Assembly (NCBI GenBank): GCA_964006375.1 | Contig: OZ023262.1 | Location: 92,081,654 to 92,145,653 of the forward strand | Reading direction: 5' to 3' | DNA: 64,000 nucleotides | Source: Tillus elongatus | Lineage: Eukaryota > Arthropoda > Insecta > Coleoptera > Cleridae | Shown: positions 1-8,955 of the stretch, in pieces | How the letters are laid out: every line of letters begins with the position of its first letter | Position numbering within the stretch: the first letter of the stretch is position 1 | Made by a program: the position numbers and the translations under genes | The notes under the pieces: model-generated | What the model was told of the DNA's origin: nothing | The model's database searches: none | The model's input: only the letters and a program-made list of their open reading frames with translations

Positions 1-62
1 TATTTTTAAAATTTTAATATAGTGTTTAAGGTCTATGTTAGTCAATGGACGTTTAGGTAAGA

Positions 63-524
63 CTACAGGCAATTTTTTTTTTTTAAAAAAAGACCTAAAC
101 CAGACTTGTAAGGTTTTAAGTATAAACCTTTACCATGCAAAGCAATAGATTCCATTGTTTTATTATGACGTTGTGATTCTTCTAATTGTCGCTGTGCAGA
201 TTTAGCATCGTTAACTGCTTTTGCTATTCCTGCTGCACCACCTGACAATGCCCCCAATGCAGATAGCCCAGCAAAGATGGGAATAAGAGGTAGAATACCA
301 CCTGTCTTTGGAATATTTATTATACGGGTAGGTCTTATATTCTTTTTTTTAATTTTTGAAACTGCTTTTATTGCAACAGAGATAGCATTGCCAATGTTTT
401 TAGGTTTAACCTGTCTTAGATTCTTTCTAATTCGTTTTGTCACTTCTCTAAAGCTAATAGACTTTTCAGCTTTACCTTTTGATTTTGTTTTTAATTTTTT
501 TGACTTTCTTTTTGTTGAAGCCAT
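63..524 (-). CDS. Small basic pX-like core/membrane protein
   Basis: A 153-residue protein. Residues 1-60 are very rich in lysine and arginine, typical of a DNA-condensing or nuclear-targeting segment. A glycine/alanine-rich hydrophobic stretch follows at about residues 75-105, then a charged helix-like part and a C-terminal tail rich in Gly, Leu, Tyr and Lys. Small basic-plus-hydrophobic proteins of this build accompany adintovirus and Polinton late genes and are compared with adenovirus pX/mu or pVI. It lies 64 bp downstream of the phospholipase-like gene on the same strand, which fits co-expression as virion components. The assignment rests on build and context, not on a catalytic motif. 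It could alternatively be a different minor virion protein. Confidence 0.6.
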   Translation of the reverse strand: MASTKRKSKKLKTKSKGKAEKSISFREVTKRIRKNLRQVKPKNIGNAISVAIKAVSKIKKKNIRPTRIINIPKTGGILPLIPIFAGLSALGALSGGAAGIAKAVNDAKSAQRQLEESQRHNKTMESIALHGKGLYLKPYKSGLGLFLKKKNCL

Positions 525-588
525 TATATGAAAATTATAGTTGTTATCTTCGAAGAAGTAGTAACAAGACTAACCAGACTTGCTAAAA

Positions 589-1473
589 TTAATCTGTTTT
601 AAAATATTTGGTTTGAGGTTCATTATTTGCATCATCATCATCATCATCATCATCATCATATCCAGTATCTATTTTTCTTTTAAGTGATGCTGGTTCATCA
701 AACCTTGCTCGTTTAAATGGTATTTCATTATCATCAATGTTAGTGTCATTATTCAATTCATCAGTATTATTATTTTGCATAACATTTTGCTTCCTTTTTC
801 TAGTAGTTAAAGTAGGTCTTTTATTGAGAAATTTATCATCAAAGTTGTTTACATCTTTTTTAGTTTCATTTAGCTTCCTTTTTCTCATAATTAATAAGTT
901 TGCTATTTTAGCATTAGTTTTATCATTTTTTTGATCTAAATCCTTATTTGTATTACTTCTTTTTTGTTTATCACTATATAATTTTTTTGAATTTATTTTT
1001 TTGGTTCTACGAACTAATAAATTAGATTTATAAACATCTATATTTTTTAAAGAATTATCAACTATGCCCTTAATTCTCTCTAATGACTTTAAACAATTAT
1101 TTAATACTTTGGGGCAATTATAATTCGTATTATAACCCATACCTAATTTTACTTTAGCTTTCATAGCACCTGCAACACCTAATGCAGCCATTTTTTCACC
1201 CACGGAAGCATTTTTGTCTTTAAATCTTTGCAGTGCTATATCAGCTAATTTTCTATCAGCTTCATGTCTTAAAGATACATCTTTTGTATTATGATATGCA
1301 ATATCATGTTCCATGCAACCAGCATCAAGTCCATTGATGGGACGGTCAACTCTTTGTAAACGCTTTTGCAACTTAGTTCCCGGACCACAATAATTGTAAC
1401 CAGGTATGTGTAACTCAAATGGTAATTTATTTATTGCATCATTTAATAAACCATTCCCAACATAATACTTCAT
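589..1473 (-). CDS. Phospholipase A2-like virion protein
   Basis: A 294-residue protein. The N-terminal 100 residues carry a parvovirus-type phospholipase A2 domain: a calcium-loop motif YCGPG at residues 28-32 and the catalytic HDIAY motif at 56-60 with a cysteine just before it. In parvoviruses this domain (VP1 unique region) helps the particle leave the endosome, and homologous domains occur in adintoviruses. Residues 130-294 are low-complexity, rich in Asn, Lys and Asp, with several basic clusters that could be nuclear localisation signals and an aspartate run encoded by the GAT repeat at about 630-660. It is divergently transcribed from the ATPase gene across a 67-bp spacer. The key residues are present, so enzymatic activity is plausible but not shown. 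Confidence 0.8.
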   Translation of the reverse strand: MKYYVGNGLLNDAINKLPFELHIPGYNYCGPGTKLQKRLQRVDRPINGLDAGCMEHDIAYHNTKDVSLRHEADRKLADIALQRFKDKNASVGEKMAALGVAGAMKAKVKLGMGYNTNYNCPKVLNNCLKSLERIKGIVDNSLKNIDVYKSNLLVRRTKKINSKKLYSDKQKRSNTNKDLDQKNDKTNAKIANLLIMRKRKLNETKKDVNNFDDKFLNKRPTLTTRKRKQNVMQNNNTDELNNDTNIDDNEIPFKRARFDEPASLKRKIDTGYDDDDDDDDDANNEPQTKYFKTD

Positions 1474-1540
1474 TTTACATATAAAATTAAGCGGTAACCT
1501 TAATTAGTGACAGTCTGTTGTTAATTGTATCACTTCTAAA
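1474..1540. promoter_or_regulatory. Divergent intergenic region, probable bidirectional promoter
   Basis: The 67-bp spacer separates the start of the minus-strand phospholipase-like gene from the start of the plus-strand ATPase gene. Both genes must be transcribed from or across it. It is AT-rich and has no perfect TATA box; the promoter role is inferred only from gene orientation. Confidence 0.35.
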
Positions 1541-2227
1541 ATGACTATGAAGTTTGTTAAACAAAAAACAAGATTAAATATTGAAAATCATGATTTACAT
1601 ATAAATACCAATTCTAAACATGGAAAACTATTTCCACACAGTATAAGGTGCATTATTGTAGGACCATCAACATGTGGTAAAACAAATGTAATGTTAAGTT
1701 TAATTGAACATCCGAATGGTTTAAAATTTGAAAACATTTACTTATATACAAGATCTTTACATCAACCCAAGTATTTGTATTTAGAGGAATTACTAAAACC
1801 TATCAAAGAAATAGGTTATTATGCTTTTAAAAGTAGTGAAAATATTGTAGATGCTAACAAGGCTAAACCAAATTCTTTATTTATTTTTGATGATGTAGCT
1901 TGTACAAATCAAGACGTGATGCGAGAATATTTTAGTATGGGAAGGCATAACCAAATTGAAGTTTTTTATCTGTGTCAAACGTATGTGAAAGTACCAAAGC
2001 ATTTAATTAGGGATAATGCAAACGTATTAATAATTTTTAGACAAGATGATATAAACTTAAAACACATATATGATGAACATATAGGTTCAGATATGAGTTT
2101 TCAAACATTTAAATTACTTTGTGCTAACTGTTGGAAACATCCTTTTGGATTTTTAAGTATCTTTAAAGATAGCAAAGCAAATGAAGGCAGATATCGACAA
2201 GGATTTGATAATTTTATATTTTTATAA
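1541..2227 (+). CDS. Packaging ATPase (A32/FtsK-HerA-like)
   Basis: A 228-residue P-loop ATPase. Walker A is GPSTCGKT at residues 41-48, following a hydrophobic strand; Walker B is LFIFDD at 113-118. A further conserved patch near residues 145-175 includes a glutamine in a strand context that fits the sensor region of this family. Length and layout match the genome-packaging ATPases of Polintons, adintoviruses and relatives, which drive DNA into the capsid. The ORF is complete. The gene opens the rightward cluster ATPase - unknown-family protein - integrase. The start ATG used here is followed two codons later by a second ATG that could serve equally well. Confidence 0.88.
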   Translation: MTMKFVKQKTRLNIENHDLHINTNSKHGKLFPHSIRCIIVGPSTCGKTNVMLSLIEHPNGLKFENIYLYTRSLHQPKYLYLEELLKPIKEIGYYAFKSSENIVDANKAKPNSLFIFDDVACTNQDVMREYFSMGRHNQIEVFYLCQTYVKVPKHLIRDNANVLIIFRQDDINLKHIYDEHIGSDMSFQTFKLLCANCWKHPFGFLSIFKDSKANEGRYRQGFDNFIFL

Positions 2228-2330
2228 ATAATATAATTCCTAATAGAAGAGAAACAGTTATAAAGCTGATACAAAACTGATTAGACCTGTTACCAACCTG
2301 ATCAAAGCTGTTCATTAGCATAATATTAAA

Positions 2331-3329
2331 ATGGATCTTAAATCAAAGGTCATAAAGCAGAGACTTATTGCAAAACGTAAAGTTGTTAAAAATAAACTCG
2401 ATTTACTAAAACATGGAGAACTTATACAAGAAAAAATGTTTTCACCAATTACAAAACATTTAAAAAACATTGAAGATAAATTAACAACAGATAAAAATAA
2501 AGGAAATGTGGTTAATATTTCAGAAAAAAGTTTTTTAGGAACAACAGATTTTGAAGATATAAAAAAGCCATCTACTTCTAAGTCAACACCAAAACCAAAG
2601 ACATCTGAAGCTAAGGAATTTTATGATTTAAAAAAATCATTAATAGATGAAATAAATGTAGGTGAAGATACTGAAAATATAGAGAGTGTATCTCAGCAGA
2701 ATTTCAAGGAAAAAGTTAATCAAACTGTTCCAGAGGTATTAAATAAAACAAATGAATCTTTTGAAGACTACATAGATCAGTATGATCCCTTACCTCGCTA
2801 TTATATAACTGCCATGATAAATGATGATAAAAATGAATTTGATCATAAATATGGTGTTCGTTATAACTCTAAAACAGAAAAATTTTATATTGGAGATTCT
2901 CAGTTAAACTTTTTAGGATCTAATATTATAGTTAAAAATAAAACTTATAGGGGTACACATGGCTTATATGAGCTTTTATTTAAAAAATATCCTCAAAATT
3001 TTACAGATCAAGATGAAGTTGCATATAAAGACATTGTTTTGAAAACAAACGCTCATAGACGTTATTATCATCCCAAGAAACAAGTTGATGGAAGCAAATT
3101 AGACAAATATAAGAAAATAATATCCAATTTAACAACTAAAACGACAGGTGATGGTATGCTCATGACCGTTACCAATAATAAAACAGATTTCGTGTATTGG
3201 GATAATCCAAACGAACTCGTTGAGAGGTTACGTTTGTTGCTGGCGTCAAAGCAGGCAGGTCATACGGGTCATGCTAATGAAATAAATTCAATTATTGAGG
3301 AGCTGCGAGAATCAAACATTATAGAATAA
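2331..3329 (+). CDS. Uncharacterised Polinton/adintovirus-associated protein
   Basis: A 332-residue protein. The N-terminal 140 residues are Lys/Glu-rich and probably helical or disordered. From about residue 150 a compact domain begins with a DPLPRYY-type motif, followed by a region rich in Tyr and Gly (YGVRYNS, KTYRGTHGLYELLF) and a C-terminal segment with VYWDNPNELVERLRLLLAS and IIEELRES. I recognise this as a domain that recurs in arthropod and cnidarian predicted proteins next to Polinton-type genes; its function is not known. It ends 11 bp before the integrase ORF, so the two are likely expressed together. The 103-bp spacer upstream contains repeated words of the type CTGATTAGACCTGTTA / CTGATCAAAGCTGTT that may be regulatory. 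Confidence 0.7.
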   Translation: MDLKSKVIKQRLIAKRKVVKNKLDLLKHGELIQEKMFSPITKHLKNIEDKLTTDKNKGNVVNISEKSFLGTTDFEDIKKPSTSKSTPKPKTSEAKEFYDLKKSLIDEINVGEDTENIESVSQQNFKEKVNQTVPEVLNKTNESFEDYIDQYDPLPRYYITAMINDDKNEFDHKYGVRYNSKTEKFYIGDSQLNFLGSNIIVKNKTYRGTHGLYELLFKKYPQNFTDQDEVAYKDIVLKTNAHRRYYHPKKQVDGSKLDKYKKIISNLTTKTTGDGMLMTVTNNKTDFVYWDNPNELVERLRLLLASKQAGHTGHANEINSIIEELRESNIIE

Positions 3330-3340
3330 CCATAAAAATT

Positions 3341-4273
3341 ATGAAAGAAATGAATAAGAAGCGTCAAGTCGTTGAAGAGATCCATAAACCGAACAGAATT
3401 AATTTCAAAAGACGTAAAGTTATAATTCGAGGTCTTAATGATTTGCTTCAGGCTGATTTGGCAGATATGATTAAATATGCTAAAGAAAACAACGGATATA
3501 AATATATATTGATCGTTATTAATTGTTTTTCTAAATTTGTTTGGGCAGCACCATTAAAAAATAAAACTAGTTTAGAAGTTTCACAAGTTATGGAAAAAAT
3601 TCTCAGAGAACAAAGTCATGTAAACAATTTGCAAACTGATTTAGGAGGTGAATTCTGGTCAAAAAATTTTAAGGAATTAACTAAAAAATATAAAATTAAT
3701 CACTACAGTTCCTTTAGTGAGAAAAAAGCATCAATTGTAGAGAGGGTTATTAGAACGTTGAAGAATATAATGTGGAAAGAATTTAGCATGCAAGGGAATT
3801 ATGGTTGGCTTAATCTTTTACCTAAAATAGTTAAGATATATAATAACAGAAGACATCGAACTATAGGCATGAAACCATCTCAAGTTACCAAGAAAAATGA
3901 ACAAGAATTGTTAGCAAAAGTATATAACCGAATTAAAATAGTTAATACAAATACAAAGTTTCATGTTGGAGACTATGTTAGAATCTCTAAAATTAGAGGA
4001 ATTTTTGATAAACACTATATGCCTAACTGGTCCACTGAAATATTTAGGATAAGAAAAGTTCAACTCACTAACCCAATTACATATTTATTAAGAGATATGG
4101 AACATAAAGATATTAAAGGTGGTTTCTATAAAGAACAATTACAAAGAGTAAAATATCATAATATTTATTTAGTGGAAAGAGTATTAAAACAGAAAGGAAA
4201 TGAAATATTTGTTAAATGGTTAGGTTTCAGTAACAAACATAACAGTTGGATAAATAAAAATGACACGGTGTAA
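3341..4273 (+). CDS. Retroviral-type DDE integrase with chromodomain
   Basis: A 310-residue integrase. The catalytic triad is visible as D39 (QADLADM), D100 (QTDLGGEFW) and E134 (SIVERVIRTLK), with 33 residues between the second and third acidic residues, as in Polinton integrases. The C-terminal about 35 residues (VERVLKQKG...VKWLGFSNKHNSW) form a chromodomain-like module that in related elements may guide insertion to chromatin marks. No N-terminal zinc finger is seen; the basic N-terminus replaces it. The enzyme would join element ends to host DNA. It lies 11 bp after the upstream ORF and is intact. The protein ends shortly after the chromodomain, so the tail may be slightly shortened. Confidence 0.9.
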   Translation: MKEMNKKRQVVEEIHKPNRINFKRRKVIIRGLNDLLQADLADMIKYAKENNGYKYILIVINCFSKFVWAAPLKNKTSLEVSQVMEKILREQSHVNNLQTDLGGEFWSKNFKELTKKYKINHYSSFSEKKASIVERVIRTLKNIMWKEFSMQGNYGWLNLLPKIVKIYNNRRHRTIGMKPSQVTKKNEQELLAKVYNRIKIVNTNTKFHVGDYVRISKIRGIFDKHYMPNWSTEIFRIRKVQLTNPITYLLRDMEHKDIKGGFYKEQLQRVKYHNIYLVERVLKQKGNEIFVKWLGFSNKHNSWINKNDTV

Positions 4274-4374
4274 AATATTATTAATTTAATGAAATAAAAA
4301 TTTTAAAATAATTACCATGTATTTATTTTCCTACTCTCAGTACATAAACATTTATTACAAAAAATATATAAAAA

Positions 4375-4854
4375 TTAAACATACACAAAGCAAAATGTTT
4401 TTGGTATTATTTGATAAAAATCGGATATCACTTCTAGTTCTTCTATTGATCTTAATTTTCTTTGACGAAAAAATAACCCCCTATTTCCCACTAGCTCCAG
4501 TATATCATAGTGTCCGCAATACATTTTAGTTATCCTTGGTGTAATAGGGTAATAATTCAAATAATGTCCGATTACATAACCAATTGTGTTGTTATTTAAA
4601 TTTCTAATTGGTGTATTCAGCTTAAAATTTGTTCCATTAAAATAAAATGCTGGATATTCTTGTAATGTTATGCTGTCTTCAGTTTTTTCTAGCAAATAAA
4701 ATTTTCCATGTTCCACAGTAAAATAATAACTTTGCACTAAAATAGAAGGAGGTTCAATTATATCAACTGTACTTGCATGTACTTCTTTCACATATAAAAA
4801 ATCTCCATAAGCAATTAACATAGAAATAATAAGAGAAATAAAGAATTGATTCAT
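4375..4854 (-). CDS. Hypothetical secreted or membrane protein
   Basis: A 159-residue protein on the opposite strand to the integrase, convergent with it. The first about 27 residues are hydrophobic and look like a signal peptide or signal anchor (FFISLIISMLIAY). The rest is rich in aromatic and beta-forming residues with two cysteines near the C-terminal half and no second clear membrane segment. I do not recognise a family. Its place inside the element suggests an accessory product exported from the infected cell or displayed on a membrane. The 101-bp convergent spacer to the integrase gene is AT-rich. Confidence 0.5.
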   Translation of the reverse strand: MNQFFISLIISMLIAYGDFLYVKEVHASTVDIIEPPSILVQSYYFTVEHGKFYLLEKTEDSITLQEYPAFYFNGTNFKLNTPIRNLNNNTIGYVIGHYLNYYPITPRITKMYCGHYDILELVGNRGLFFRQRKLRSIEELEVISDFYQIIPKTFCFVYV

Positions 4855-5022
4855 CTTAAAAAAACTTTAAAGATGTTTATAATCACAAACAGATAAAAGT
4901 ATACTGATCTGTTACAACTTGTTTAAAATTTATTTTATATTATAGATAAATTGAAAAAAATAAAATTTATGAAACATTTCTCCTACTCCAATCTCGTCCG
5001 ACCCCCACCAATTTAGCTAACC

Positions 5023-5030
5023 TATATAAG
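5023..5030 (+). promoter_or_regulatory. TATA box upstream of small ORF cluster
   Basis: A perfect TATATAAG lies 44 bp before the start codon of the 67-residue ORF, following a locally C-rich patch in an otherwise AT-rich region. Position and sequence fit a core promoter for the three small plus-strand genes to the right. Confidence 0.5.
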
Positions 5031-5073
5031 AAATTTTAGGGTATCTAAAATTTAAGTTAAATAAATCTGCATA

Positions 5074-5277
5074 ATGTCTTTTCAAAAACAAAATAGTCAG
5101 TGGGATACTGTTTTTAGTGAACAATATAGATTTCTTAAATTGACATCTGTAAGACCAACACGTAAAATAATACCTAAAAGTGTAAAAGGTTTGAATATAA
5201 CTAACACAAGTGAAAAAAATATAATCCTCTTTAATCTAGATTATTACAAAACACATGAAAAAATCTTGGATATATAA
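5074..5277 (+). CDS. Hypothetical 67-residue protein
   Basis: A small basic protein with an N-terminal Gln/Asn-rich part and a central motif SVRPTRKIIPKSVKG. No family is recognised. It is the first of three small genes in the same direction after the TATA box at 5023. The alternating basic and hydrophobic pattern would suit a nucleic-acid or capsid-binding peptide, but that is a guess. Confidence 0.45.
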   Translation: MSFQKQNSQWDTVFSEQYRFLKLTSVRPTRKIIPKSVKGLNITNTSEKNIILFNLDYYKTHEKILDI

Positions 5278-5354
5278 TTTAGTTACACTCAACATTTAAA
5301 TCAGTTATACTGGGTTTATCTTAAAGGTTTAAGGTCTAGAAGCTAAGTAAAATA

Positions 5355-5675
5355 ATGAACGAGAAAAGTATATATAAACTGGTAGAAATTTTTAACACGT
5401 TAAAAAAAGAAATGGAAAAAGATTTGAAATCTTGTCATTGTGAAAAGGAAAAAAATGTACTTAAATGTTTTCAAAATAAATACAAATTAGCAGCAGGAAA
5501 ATGTTATGATTTTCTTAATAGAAAAGGAATCACTCATCAACAGCTAGAAAAATATTTAGTAGATCTAGGTTTAAAATATTATATAGAAATAACAAGTGAC
5601 AAAGAAAAACAAGAACAGAAGATTGAAGATAGAGATGAAGGAGATTTAGGTTTAAAATGCGATTGCTTTAAATAA
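5355..5675 (+). CDS. Hypothetical cysteine-containing 106-residue protein
   Basis: A mostly helical, charged protein with cysteines at the CHC motif near residue 27 and further ones near residues 38 and 50, plus a C-terminal CDC motif. The spacing could support a small zinc-binding or disulfide-stabilised helical bundle. No family recognised. It lies 77 bp after the preceding small ORF and 225 bp before the zinc-ribbon ORF. Confidence 0.45.
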   Translation: MNEKSIYKLVEIFNTLKKEMEKDLKSCHCEKEKNVLKCFQNKYKLAAGKCYDFLNRKGITHQQLEKYLVDLGLKYYIEITSDKEKQEQKIEDRDEGDLGLKCDCFK

Positions 5676-5900
5676 TACATTTTACTTATATTGTAAATAA
5701 AATAATGTGCATTGACTATAAATGGTTTATACATTATTAAGATAACAATGTCAGTGTCAGTTCGAGTAAAATTTAAATATAATAGGTGTGATGGAAAACT
5801 AATATACCTAATACACTATACATTACATGTCATTTTAAAACAGTTAGTGAACGTGGATACAAAGAAAAACATTCTTAGTTAACATACAAAAAATTGTATC

Positions 5901-6134
5901 ATGAACAACAGACCAATTCAAGAAAATGTTATTAGCAGTTGTGCTGAAAACAACAGAACCTATAATTTAAATGGAGGTAACAGATATATTTGCGTACAAT
6001 GTGGGAGATTATATGAAGCATTTATAAAACCAGCTAAAGAAAAATGTTACCGCTGTATGAGACGTGATAATGAAGAAGTAGCAAATATTTGGTTAAAAGG
6101 TCAACAAGAAATCTATAAATCTATTAGAAAATGA
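5901..6134 (+). CDS. Small zinc-ribbon protein
   Basis: A 77-residue protein with two CxxC knuckles, CVQC at about residues 32-35 and CYRC at about 49-52, separated by 13 residues. That is a classic zinc-ribbon or treble-clef arrangement. Such small zinc ribbons occur in large DNA viruses and Polinton-like elements as transcription or DNA-binding accessory factors. The flanks are charged and helical. It is the last ORF of the block; downstream sequence to 6330 is AT-rich without coding signal. The function is inferred only from the metal-binding pattern. Confidence 0.55.
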   Translation: MNNRPIQENVISSCAENNRTYNLNGGNRYICVQCGRLYEAFIKPAKEKCYRCMRRDNEEVANIWLKGQQEIYKSIRK

Positions 6135-6431
6135 TACACTGCACATTAATCTTTATTACATATATATCAATTAATGCAATGTTTATTATTTAATAAAGTT
6201 ATACAAACAGTAAATGATAATACTTATATTTATTTACTAAACATTATTTAAGATTAAATTTTATGAATGTCAAAGGTTAACAAATATAATCTAACACATA
6301 TTACGCTAATTAAAAATACATACATACATGTTTAAAAAAGGTGAAGCTCCAGCGTTCACAATTCAACAAGGTAACATGTGTAAATACACGGCTCGCTAAG
6401 CCAGGTACAAAAGATAAAAAAAGCTTCTGGT

Positions 6432-6462
<31 letters not shown>

Positions 6463-6646
6463 CTTCACTTCTTCACCAATGACCTTGAAAAGACCTAAAG
6501 GTCTGTGACGATCAAAAATAGCTTCTGGTCATTGGCAATCACTTCTTCACCAATGACCTTGAAAGAACTGAAGAAGGTGACCCTGACAGAGGTCATGGAT
6601 GCTTCGGATGGTATGTGGCCATCCAAGTGTCACAGAACCGACGTTA
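6135..6646. other. Gene-less junction with local tandem repeat
   Basis: No gene. It runs from the Polinton-like block to the end of the envelope ORF. From about 6421 to 6575 it holds a two-copy imperfect repeat built on AGCTTCTGGTCATTG and CACTTCTTCACCAATGACC; the first copy carries a (TTG)n run at 6434-6462. The 3' LTR of the adjacent provirus should lie here but no match to the LTR at 10762-11227 was seen. Confidence 0.6.
6434..6462. repeat. (TTG)n microsatellite
   Basis: About nine TTG units inside the first copy of the local repeat. Confidence 0.9.
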
Positions 6647-7630
6647 CTATACTACTGGGTTGTTTTCGTTAAGTGCTGTCGGGTTGTCATTTTCACAAAA
6701 GTATGTCTGGTCTTTTAGATTCCTACACTTTTCGTTTCTGTAAGCGTAGTGTTTGCTGCTAAGGATTAGGTACTTGGTTCTAGGGACAATCATTCTGAAG
6801 GTATATGGATTTTTAGGGACTGGTAATGCATACAATTGATAATAAATATAATCTGATTTGTCTACTAAGGGTATATCTATTTGGAATATAATTTTAAAAT
6901 CAATTTGAACGGTTTTTATGTTAAATATTTTTTCGTAAAGTGAAATGTCGGATTTTGTTATTAATCTTGATTTTGAGATATGGTTTTCAATATTTTCTAA
7001 TTCTTTTGATATAAATTTTGGTTTCAGTATTGACGTATGATACGTGTTCAATTTTGAAAAAGTAATTGCATTTTCTGTTGTTAATATCATGTTTAGTACA
7101 TTATTTAACAAATAACTGATTTGAGTGAGTAATTCCAAATGTTTTACTCTATCAAAATTTGTTAGTTGGTCGCTTTTTAGACTATCTATTGTATATTCCA
7201 AATCGTTTATTCTCGCTACTATGGCTTCTTGGTTATGGTTCAGGTTGTCTATTGTTTTATTGAACTCTGTTATAGCATCTATCATTAGGGATGTTTGTGA
7301 ACTAAAAAGCTGATGTACTTGATTTTGATCTTTCTTCAAAATTTCAAGAGCTTTATATATTCTGTCGCCGTCATCTGCATCTAAGTTCCCAGTTGTTGAT
7401 TTGAATATCGATCCTAGTCCGTTTATTATACCTCTTTTGTTCCTAATCGTTCTTGGAAATATTCGACAAAATGTGTCATCAATATTGCTGATGGTGAAAT
7501 TGATTGTTAAAATAAAATTTTTATATTCTAACTTGTATTCTGCATTCATTACGCTTATTATGTTGTCAAAGTAAGTTTTTAGTCTGTTAAAGTCGTCGTA
7601 TAGTTGTCTTAGGTCATGTATATGAATCAT
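6647..7630 (-). pseudogene. Envelope (baculovirus F-like) gene, truncated
   Basis: A 327-residue ORF. A furin-type cleavage motif RNKR lies at residues 63-66 and is followed by a glycine-containing hydrophobic stretch (67-79) that fits an internal fusion peptide. Downstream is a long heptad-patterned helical region. This is the plan of errantivirus envelope proteins and baculovirus F proteins, which fuse membranes. The part before the cleavage site is short compared with family members, and no C-terminal transmembrane anchor follows, so both ends appear truncated. No signal peptide is present at this start. A membrane-fusing product is therefore unlikely. Confidence 0.7.
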
Positions 7631-7872
7631 TCTCCATTTATCGTTTTCTGAAAAGGCTTGTCCCAGTTTGCGTGGCAGTATGCCTGGATTGTCTGTTAGG
7701 TCTTCTAATTGTGGTTTTACTCTGGTGAAGAGAATGAACCTGCAAGGCGAAGATTGCGTAAATTGGTGATCGTCTGTTTGTCAAGTTTGTCGTTTAGTAT
7801 TATGGCTTTATTAGTCCGTTTCTTACGTCATGTCTCGTTTGTCGATTATCCGAATATCTAGGTTCGACTTAG

Positions 7873-8910
7873 CTAGGTGATATAATCGTACTGTTTGTTT
7901 AATCTATTTAGTTGGAACGAGTTATTTTTTTCGTTATTGCAATATTGGCAAGCTCTAATAAAAGCTTTTATTTTTTGTTTCATTTTTGGAAAATTAAATT
8001 TAGTTTTCATCCTTAAATATGTTTCTTTAGCATTTATGTGATTTAATTTACTTCCGTGAAATAATCCGATTGCGTCCTTAATTTCATTGTCGTTTATATG
8101 TATGATTTTCTCTCGTTTATTTATATTATTTAATCTTGATTGAGTTTTATTATTTACGGGATTTATTTCCGACTTGTAAACCTTATCGTGTGAGAATTTC
8201 TTTTCGTTATTGATTTTTGATTTTATTATTTGTGAAATTTGTTCCTTACCTATTTGCCGATGGTCGTCCTGTACCTGAATTAAATTATTACTTAACTTAT
8301 CATTTTGCGTGGTGCCTGTATATTTTATTTTGTTCGGAATAACCGCCCTGTAACAAGGTGCTTTTGTATTTGGTATAAACTCTTCGATTTTAACGGGTTG
8401 GTCGATTTTATTGTGTTCTTTGCACATCGAATATACATATTTCATTATACTGTCTGCATTGCTCGCTTCTTGTCGAGGCTTGTGCAAGACATCTAACCTA
8501 ATTTTATCTGTAATATTTTTTTGTACACTCCCCGTATAATTATTATTATAATTCTGGTGATAGTAAGAATTATTTAATATCATATTCGCTTTATTTTCAA
8601 TTTGATCCGTTATATCTTTTTGTATCGTCCTCGTATCACTCACATTTTTATTTCGACGATATTCATATGTGTTTAATGAAACTTGATCCCGTTTACCTTT
8701 ATTGTGGGTAAACATTTCTCCTAGGTCATTTGTTACTTGTTGTAACCTTCCATCGTCATCGTTTAATGGCTGATTACGCTTTCCTAGTTCGAGTTCAAGT
8801 GCAATAATGCTTCTGTCTATTGTATTACTTACGTTAAGGTGATTCATTTCATCATTTGCTTTGATGAGCCTACTTATCCGATTGTTATTGCTACTACTAT
8901 TACTACCCAT
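7873..8910 (-). pseudogene. Pol remnant with integrase HHCC zinc finger
   Basis: A 345-residue ORF. The first about 260 residues are Asn/Lys-rich and not recognisable as reverse transcriptase or RNase H. The last about 70 residues contain an H-x5-H and C-x2-C pair (LFHGSKLNH ... RACQYCNN), the zinc-binding domain preceding retroviral integrase cores. The core itself is absent: the ORF ends and the 240 bp to the envelope ORF shows no DDE motif. The frame is the same as that of the protease segment and is separated from it by a TGA at 8956-8958. This supports a common ancestral pol with the polymerase deleted or replaced. Confidence 0.65.
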
Positions 8911-8955
8911 CTTATCTTCATGATCCCTTGTATTAGGGAAGTTTATCTTAATGCT

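Larger units (their letters stand above)
1..6330. mobile_element. Polinton/adintovirus-like element, partial
   Basis: A compact block of nine intact ORFs on both strands with short spacers. It combines a packaging ATPase, a retroviral-type DDE integrase with chromodomain, a parvovirus-type phospholipase A2 domain and a small basic protein with a hydrophobic core. This gene combination is known from Maverick/Polinton elements and the adintoviruses. No protein-primed DNA polymerase B, hexon, penton or adenain-type protease gene is visible, so the window probably cuts the element at its left side. I could not identify a terminal inverted repeat or a 6-bp target duplication; the right boundary near 6330 is only where the small ORFs stop and different sequence begins. 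The intact reading frames contrast with the decayed transposons to the right, which suggests a young insertion or retained function. Confidence 0.75.

Noticed and set aside
277..531. Hydrophobic plus-strand ORF
   Set aside because: It is the antisense of the basic pX-like protein; Lys codons read backwards give Phe/Leu.
737..934. Hydrophobic plus-strand ORF
   Set aside because: Antisense of the low-complexity tail of the phospholipase-like protein.
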